Position numbers and translations under genes: made by a program. DNA of 64,000 nt. Source: Convivina intestini (GTDB lineage Bacteria; Bacillota; Bacilli; Lactobacillales; Lactobacillaceae). The stretch is from positions 1 through 64,000 of the forward strand of contig NZ_QEKT01000005.1 of the NCBI RefSeq assembly GCF_003096575.1, written 5' to 3'. Each line of letters opens with the position of its first letter. Positions within the stretch are counted from its first letter, which is position 1. Shown here piece by piece: positions 58,753 to 64,000 of the stretch. The notes under the pieces were generated by a model, which saw only the letters and a program-made list of their open reading frames with translations, ran no database searches and was not told where the DNA came from.

Positions 58753-61167
58753 TTACATAAATGTCAGCGGATTCCGGACAATGTTGACCTGAAAATTTCC
58801 CTTAATTTGTTGCGCCCGCTGAATTAGGTCTTGTAAAAGTTCATCATTTTCATGAGGTTTTTTAAACTTTAATAAGATTTGAAAATAGTAACGCTTTTTT
58901 AATTTAGCAATTGGCTGGGGCGAAGGACCCAGAATAATCACGTCTCTATTGAGTTGACTTTTTAACCAACGGGTAATTTGAGCCGTATGCACGGCCACCA
59001 CATTTTCATCCAAATCACTCGTTTGAATTTGAATTGTGTAGTAATAAGGCGGATATTGTCCGATTTGACGCAATCGCATTTCGTAGCGATAAAAGCCTTC
59101 GTAATCATGTTTTTGTGCAAAAGTAATCGCATAATGCTCTGGATTAAAGGTTTGAACGACCACTTCTCCGGCCGTTTGACCCCGACCAGCCCGACCACTA
59201 ACCTGGGTTAATAACTGAAAGGTCCGCTCACTAGCATGAAAATCAGGTAAACCTAAGGCCGTATCAGCATTTAAAACGCCTACTAGAGTAACATTTGGAA
59301 AATCCAGTCCCTTGGCCACCATTTGCGTTCCCAGCAAAATATCAGCCTTTTGCTGACCAAAATCTTGTAAGGCTTTGGCTAAACTCCCCTTTTTTCGAGT
59401 TGTATCTTGATCTAGGCGAATTACCCGGGCCTCGGGAAGTATTTTTTCTAGCTCCATGGCTACTTTTTCAGTCCCCGTACCATAATAACGAATGCGATTG
59501 GATTGACACTGAGGACATCGATGCGGAATGGCCGTTTGATAACCACAATAGTGACATTTCAAACAATGGCTATCTAAATGCAAGGTCATGGCTAGGTTAC
59601 AGTTGGGATCCCGAGGAACGTAACCACAGTCACGACACATCACAAAGCTAGAAAAGCCGCGCCGATTCAGCAGCAAAACTACCTGCTGATGGGCCTGAAG
59701 GCGCTCAATTATTTTTTGCTTTAATTCGGGTGAAAAATTAGTTTCCTGACTACCTGCTAAACTCTCCCGCATATCAACCACTTGAACGGTTGGTAAATGC
59801 GCATCCCCAGCTCGTTTCGTTAGCATTAGTAGTTGATAAAGGCCTTTTTGGGCGCGGGCACGACTTTCTAATGATGGCGTAGCGGATCCTAAAATAACGG
59901 GTGCCTGATGATACTCTCCCCGCCAAAGCGCTACCTGACGGGCATTATAACGTGGATTATCCTGTTGTTGATAGCTGACTTCATGTTCTTCATCGACAAT
60001 GATGAGACCAATATTAGTCAAGGGAGCAAAAACTGCTGAACGAGCCCCGACTACCACCTTTACATCACCACGTTGAATTCGCCGCCATTCATCGTAACGC
60101 TCACCCTCACTCAAGCCCGAGTGCAAAACGGCCACACTTGGCCCAAAGCGGGCACTGACCCGCCGAATCATCTGGGGGGTTAAAGCGATTTCAGGCACTA
60201 AAAATAAGACCGTCCGGCCATCTTGAACGACCTGCTGGGCTGCTTGTAAATAAACTTCGGTTTTACCCGAACCAGTAATTCCCTCTAATAAAAACGGTTG
60301 ATAAGTATGGCTTTGATGGGCAGTTATTATTTGTTCAAAGGCCTGTTTTTGTTGGTCATTCAAGGTTAAATTAGCTTCACGATCCGGATTCAAAGTTTCA
60401 AGCGGACGGCGTAGCTTTTCAACCGCCAAGACTTGTAGCCATTCTTTACTCACGCCGGCCCGTAAAGTCGCTGAGCTCAAATCAGTCATTTCTACTAACT
60501 CTTTTTGGGTGAATACTTGGCCTAAATTTTGTCGAGCAAAAGCTAAGAGTTGGGCTTGCTGATGAGCATTGGCTCGCAATTGTTGTTGGGCTTGAACCAG
60601 CAAGTCATCGTCAGCCGTAATTTGATAGGCTCGTTGCGTTTTAACACCTAGACGATCTTGAATAAGCATTTCCACCGTTAGCTGTCCTTGCTGATGTAGG
60701 GTTGAAATTAAACGCCGTTGCCGTGAAGTGAAATCAGTTAATTGCACAACTTGCTGATCTAATGCTTGTAAAAATTGGCTGTCATCATTCAACCTAAAGG
60801 TCGGCTGAAGCTGAATTAAATATTGATAAGTAGCACTAAGGGCATTGGGTAAAATCGTTTTCAATACTGAAATTCGAAAGGCAAAAACATCTTGGGCTAG
60901 TTGTGCCGATAAGGCCAGTAATTCTGCATTAAGTACGGGTACCAAATCCATGACGGATTGAATGGCTTTAATTTGAACATTATCCGCTGGTTTTTGATCG
61001 GTTAAATCCACCACAAAGCCCATTAAATCCCGTTTCCCAAAGGGCACTTTCACACGCATCCCCACTTGCACTAAATCAAGCAAATCGGTTGGAATCGCAT
61101 AAGTATAGGGTTGATTGGTTTGCTGTGTGGGCACATCCACAATGACCTGCGCATAGCTTGAATTCAT
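58753..61167 (-). CDS. priA: Primosomal replication protein PriA
   Basis: Superfamily 2 DNA helicase that restarts stalled replication forks. The 804 residues have an N-terminal 3'-DNA-binding domain (VIVDVPTQQTNQPYTYAIP), Walker A GITGSGKTEVYLQAA (about 295-309), DEEH box VDEEHEVSYQQ (about 390-400), a zinc-binding region with eight cysteines between about 515 and 560 (CRDCGY, CLKCHYCG, CPQC) and the C-terminal helicase lobe with TQMVAKGLDFPNV. AAAGGA precedes the ATG. It starts the priA-fmt-rsmB row. Confidence 0.97.
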   Translation of the reverse strand: MNSSYAQVIVDVPTQQTNQPYTYAIPTDLLDLVQVGMRVKVPFGKRDLMGFVVDLTDQKPADNVQIKAIQSVMDLVPVLNAELLALSAQLAQDVFAFRISVLKTILPNALSATYQYLIQLQPTFRLNDDSQFLQALDQQVVQLTDFTSRQRRLISTLHQQGQLTVEMLIQDRLGVKTQRAYQITADDDLLVQAQQQLRANAHQQAQLLAFARQNLGQVFTQKELVEMTDLSSATLRAGVSKEWLQVLAVEKLRRPLETLNPDREANLTLNDQQKQAFEQIITAHQSHTYQPFLLEGITGSGKTEVYLQAAQQVVQDGRTVLFLVPEIALTPQMIRRVSARFGPSVAVLHSGLSEGERYDEWRRIQRGDVKVVVGARSAVFAPLTNIGLIIVDEEHEVSYQQQDNPRYNARQVALWRGEYHQAPVILGSATPSLESRARAQKGLYQLLMLTKRAGDAHLPTVQVVDMRESLAGSQETNFSPELKQKIIERLQAHQQVVLLLNRRGFSSFVMCRDCGYVPRDPNCNLAMTLHLDSHCLKCHYCGYQTAIPHRCPQCQSNRIRYYGTGTEKVAMELEKILPEARVIRLDQDTTRKKGSLAKALQDFGQQKADILLGTQMVAKGLDFPNVTLVGVLNADTALGLPDFHASERTFQLLTQVSGRAGRGQTAGEVVVQTFNPEHYAITFAQKHDYEGFYRYEMRLRQIGQYPPYYYTIQIQTSDLDENVVAVHTAQITRWLKSQLNRDVIILGPSPQPIAKLKKRYYFQILLKFKKPHENDELLQDLIQRAQQIKGNFQVNIVRNPLTFM

Positions 61168-61205
61168 ATTTGCGTCCTTTCTACCTTTGAATTGGTATTA
61201 ATTGA

Positions 61206-61240
61206 TAAAATAAAAACCAACAAAATGTTGGTCCTACTTT
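61206..61240 (-). terminator. Terminator after nadR
   Basis: On the minus strand AGGACCAACA pairs with TGTTGGTTTT with small mismatches, followed by TATTTTATC. It begins at the nadR stop. Confidence 0.72.
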
Positions 61241-62365
61241 TTAAATATGCTTTAAATTAATGCCCAAACGATCTTGGATAGCATCTAACGCTTGTAAATA
61301 ACGGGCATAATAACCATATCGATCTTCATGATTACCAGGCCGATCTAAAATCACTAATTTATCACTAAAACCATATTGTTCAATAATTTTAAGCAATTCC
61401 TGATGAAAACGTTCCTGTAAGGCCCTGTCGACTCCTTCTTGTTCAAAAGGCGGAATCACCAAAATTAAATCAATTTCCTCTTCTTTGATTGTATTATCAA
61501 ACAAAGCCTTGAGCTGCTCATTATCGGCTGCTGGTAAAAAAATATGGGCTTCAGCCATTGTTACCATGGCATCTGTATCAAAAAAAGTTAAGCCGTTATT
61601 GGCTGGCGAATTAATTTCATTAGAATTGGCATCATATTGGCCTTGAATAATTCGAATATAATCTTTTAGAATCAACTCATCGTCACAAACATTGGATTCT
61701 TCTTGATAGTGTCGGGCATATTCATCTGAAAAAGGCGAATTACTAGTACGGGCTAAGCGCCGAACTAGCGTTGATTTTCCCGTATTAGGCGCCCCCATGA
61801 TGGTAATTTTATGGGCAAAGTGCCGTCGAAAAACTCGATTAATATAGTCCCAGTTAGCCATCGGATCTTTACGAATAGCCGTGGCTGATACTCGTAAAAT
61901 CGTTCGATCCATTAAACTAACCTGAAAACGGCCATTATCGGGTAGTAATTCTTGTAATTTAGCTTGGTACTCGGGTTCCCCGGTGTACAACGTTACCTGG
62001 GCATCCGGATTTACGATGTTACGCTGGATAGTTTCTGTTAAAAGACGCGTCCATTCCGTCCAGCCGCCCGGCATGACCGGAATATGGTCTTCATTGATGT
62101 AATCAACCTTAATACTAGGTTCATCATTAAAGGCTTCGCGCACATAGCGAAATCTTTTTTCGACCGGTAGGCCAATTTTATCGCCCCGATCACCGGTATA
62201 GCCCGACACAATGACTACCACACCGTCGTTTAAGGCCGCCGCCTTATAAATTTCAGCCTGATGTCCAATGTGCATGGGCGCCAAAGTACCAAAAAAGACG
62301 CCAATTCTGTTACCAGTTAAATTATCCTTGACTAAATTACTCGTTTCAACCATAACCTCATCCAA
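61241..62365 (-). CDS. nadR: NadR: NMN adenylyltransferase / ribosylnicotinamide kinase
   Basis: Bifunctional cytosolic NAD salvage enzyme (374 residues). The NMN adenylyltransferase domain has IGVFFGTLAPMHIGHQAEIY (about 21-40, the GxFxPxHxGH nucleotide motif) and TGDRGDK. The C-terminal kinase domain has the P-loop TIMGAPNTGKSTLVRRLART (about 194-213) and YARHYQEE. There is no N-terminal HTH, so it is not the repressor form of enteric bacteria. With NadV at 2579 it gives nicotinamide to NMN to NAD. Start choice (62365 or the ATG at 62353) is uncertain; no good ribosome site distinguishes them. Confidence 0.9.
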   Translation of the reverse strand: MDEVMVETSNLVKDNLTGNRIGVFFGTLAPMHIGHQAEIYKAAALNDGVVVIVSGYTGDRGDKIGLPVEKRFRYVREAFNDEPSIKVDYINEDHIPVMPGGWTEWTRLLTETIQRNIVNPDAQVTLYTGEPEYQAKLQELLPDNGRFQVSLMDRTILRVSATAIRKDPMANWDYINRVFRRHFAHKITIMGAPNTGKSTLVRRLARTSNSPFSDEYARHYQEESNVCDDELILKDYIRIIQGQYDANSNEINSPANNGLTFFDTDAMVTMAEAHIFLPAADNEQLKALFDNTIKEEEIDLILVIPPFEQEGVDRALQERFHQELLKIIEQYGFSDKLVILDRPGNHEDRYGYYARYLQALDAIQDRLGINLKHI

Positions 62366-62420
62366 CGATTTATCTTATTTAACGATTTTCAATGTCCCTA
62401 TTGTAACATTTTTACCAAAT

Positions 62421-62450
62421 TGAAAAAGCCCAACGACCGTTGGACTTTTC
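62421..62450 (-). terminator. Terminator after msrB
   Basis: On the minus strand AAAAGTCCAACG pairs with CGTTGGGCTTTT around GT, followed by TCAATTTGG. The T-run is part of the stem, so efficiency is unclear. Confidence 0.72.
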
Positions 62451-62461
62451 CACCATGATTA

Positions 62462-62893
62462 TTATTCAAATAAAGTCAAATACTTTCCATAACCTTCTTT
62501 TTGCAAATCAGCTTTAGGAATGAAACGTAGACTAGCTGAGTTAATGCAATAACGCAGACCACCTTGCTCTGCGGGACCATCGGGAAAGACATGCCCCAAA
62601 TGAGAACCGGCTTCTTTAGAGCGAACCTCAGTTCTAGTCATCCCAAAGGAATGGTCAGTTGATTCAGCTAAATCATTAATTCCTTTAGTAAAAGCGGGCC
62701 AACCACAACCAGAGTCATATTTATCGGTTGAAGAAAATAAAGGTTCTCCACTGACAACATCGACAAAAATACCATCATCCCACCACTGGTCATATTTACC
62801 AGTAAAAGGTCGTTCTGTAGCGGCGTTTTGCGTCACATCATATTGTTCCGGCGTCAGTCGTTGCTTAAGTTCATCTTGAGAATATTTGGTCAT
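62462..62893 (-). CDS. msrB: Peptide-methionine (R)-S-oxide reductase
   Basis: Repairs R-form methionine sulfoxide. The 143 residues include [38 protein letters not shown] (about 51-68) and the catalytic Cys in [14 protein letters not shown] (about residue 119). The zinc-type CxxC pairs are absent, so it is the zinc-free form. The start overlaps the msrA stop by four bases, forming an msrA-msrB operon. Confidence 0.96.
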   Translation of the reverse strand: MTKYSQDELKQRLTPEQYDVTQNAATERPFTGKYDQWWDDGIFVDVVSGEPLFSSTDKYDSGCGWPAFTKGINDLAESTDHSFGMTRTEVRSKEAGSHLGHVFPDGPAEQGGLRYCINSASLRFIPKADLQKEGYGKYLTLFE

Positions 62894-63414
62894 TGCTTAT
62901 CCTCCCAATACTTTTCCTGATAGCGAACCCGCGGTGCCATCATGGCTGCTTCACGTAAAGGATCTTTTTTATAGAAGTCTTGGTGATACTCTTCAGCATC
63001 ATAAAACGGCTGAGCATCCTCAATAGTTGTTACGATTGGGTCATCGAAACGTTGTGAAGTGGCTAAGTCTTGCTTTGATTCTTCCGCCACTTCCCGTTGC
63101 TGAGGACTATTAACAAAAATCACAGGACGATAGTTATCGCCACGGTCTTGGAACTGCCCCATCGCATCGGTTGGATCAGCGACTTGCCAATACAAATCTA
63201 CCAATTGACGGTAGGAAATAATCTCAGGGTCAAACCAAACTTTGACCGCTTCAGTATGCCCAGTGGTATGACTGCAAACTTGTTCATAGGTCGGATTGGG
63301 TACATGTCCCCCAGTGTAACCCGAACGAACCTTAATGATCCCAGGTAGACTATCAAAGGGTTCGACCATGCACCAGAAACATCCTCCGGCAAAAATTGCT
63401 GTATTTTCTGACAT
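62890..63414 (-). CDS. msrA: Peptide-methionine (S)-S-oxide reductase
   Basis: Repairs S-form methionine sulfoxide. The 174 residues have the catalytic motif [20 protein letters not shown] (about 6-25) with the nucleophile in GCFWC, then [18 protein letters not shown] and [13 protein letters not shown]-type ([18 protein letters not shown]). The typical MsrA GYTGG and EAVKVWFDP segments are intact. It overlaps msrB and is preceded by GGAGG. Confidence 0.97.
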   Translation of the reverse strand: MSENTAIFAGGCFWCMVEPFDSLPGIIKVRSGYTGGHVPNPTYEQVCSHTTGHTEAVKVWFDPEIISYRQLVDLYWQVADPTDAMGQFQDRGDNYRPVIFVNSPQQREVAEESKQDLATSQRFDDPIVTTIEDAQPFYDAEEYHQDFYKKDPLREAAMMAPRVRYQEKYWEDKQ

Positions 63415-63484
63415 TTCAACAACCTCCTAGATTCTATTGTACTCACTTATCCTAAATAAACAATGGTATAGTTTATATATTTAA

Positions 63485-64000
63485 TTACATATGGGATTCA
63501 ATCCACTGCCAAACTTCATCCTTACCAGCCTTAGTTTGTGAAGAAAAGAATTGAAATGTGCTATTTTCAGGATTAAATTCTAAAGCCTTTTTAATAATTG
63601 ATTCAGCTTGATTAAACTTACCACGAGCAATTTTATCTGATTTAGTAGCAACTACTAAAATTGGTATATTATAATAATCCAGCCATTGGTACATCATCAC
63701 GTCTTCTTGGCTAGGAGCGTGCCGAGCATCAACTAAAGCAATTACCCCACGCAGCTGCTTACGCGTTGAGATGTAAGTTTCAATCATTTGACCAAAGGCT
63801 TCACGCTTTTTCTTAGATACTTTGGCATAGCCATAACCAGGCACATCAACAAAATAGAAAGTCTCTTCAACATGGTAGAAATTCAACGTCTGGGTTTTTC
63901 CAGGCTGAGATGAAGTCCGGGCCAAGCCCTTACGATTAATTAGGGTATTGGTCAAAGAAGACTTCCCCACATTGGAACGGCCAACCAAGGCAAATTCCGG
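63485..64000 (-). CDS. engB: Ribosome-biogenesis GTP-binding protein EngB/YsxC (cut by window end)
   Basis: GTPase for 50S assembly, usually about 195 residues; here 171 codons are visible and the N-terminus lies beyond 64000. At the edge the sequence reads [20 protein letters not shown] (G1), then [18 protein letters not shown] (G2), [12 protein letters not shown] (G3), VATKSDKI (G4) and [11 protein letters not shown] (G5). It is on the minus strand upstream of msrA, separated by about 70 bases. Confidence 0.96.
   Translation of the reverse strand, partial: PEFALVGRSNVGKSSLTNTLINRKGLARTSSQPGKTQTLNFYHVEETFYFVDVPGYGYAKVSKKKREAFGQMIETYISTRKQLRGVIALVDARHAPSQEDVMMYQWLDYYNIPILVVATKSDKIARGKFNQAESIIKKALEFNPENSTFQFFSSQTKAGKDEVWQWIESHM

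Overview
The window reads as the chromosome of a low-to-mid GC lactic acid bacterium. The gene order mraZ-rsmH-ftsL-pbp2x-mraY-murD-murG-divIB-ftsA-ftsZ-sepF-ylmG-ylmH-divIVA-ileS, the T-box control of thrS and ileS, the YloU/FakA and PrpC/PknB pairs and the protein sequences all fit Lactobacillaceae. The Leuconostoc/Weissella side of that family is my best guess, but genus cannot be fixed from the sequence alone. Almost every gene lies on the minus strand.

Layout. 1-1550 is accessory DNA: the end of an IS3-family insertion sequence, an orphan ORF, and an unusual array in which hairpin elements flank a small orphan gene. 1554-13334 carries a fructosamine-kinase-like gene, a nicotinamide salvage gene (nadV) with an HTH partner, a DedA protein, an amino acid permease, thrS with its T-box, a flavodoxin, a YebC regulator, pgpA and serA/serC with an attenuator-like leader. 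13570-14190 holds tRNA-Leu(CAG) and a second pair of the same hairpins. 14267-21394 holds an oxidoreductase and a five-gene accessory-Sec glycosylation cluster (gtfA, short gtfB-like, asp1, asp2, asp3) without secA2, secY2 or a serine-rich adhesin. 21548-31439 holds pta, ung, a LURP-one/methyltransferase-like pair, cls, apt, recJ, rnz, trmD, rimM and rpsP. 31533-47726 is the division and cell-wall cluster ending in ileS. 47864-64000 holds fakA/yloU, rpmB, trxA, thiN, rpe, rsgA, pknB, prpC, rsmB, fmt, priA, nadR, msrB, msrA and engB (cut by the window end).

How the genes work together. NadV makes NMN from nicotinamide and NadR converts NMN to NAD, so the window encodes a complete two-step nicotinamide route. 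GtfA, the GtfB-like protein and Asp1-3 should glycosylate and prepare a serine-rich surface protein encoded elsewhere. PknB and PrpC form a PASTA kinase/phosphatase pair that commonly senses the cell wall made by the mur/fts cluster.

The most interesting signal is a family of five noncoding palindromes (835-897, 907-978, 1433-1502, 13944-14012, 14036-14078). They share a short 5' box (GG, optional C, CTT) and a 3' box (ATRTAAGTCC), but their inner stems differ in sequence and are compensated so that each still folds. All five keep the same unpaired bases on the same strand. One begins four bases after the stop codon of an orphan gene that has two more copies upstream, and a promoter-like sequence abuts the first copy. 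This is the architecture of integron attC sites and gene cassettes, yet the boxes do not match the integron core site and no recombinase is in the window. I therefore report it as a possible undescribed cassette or structured-element system.
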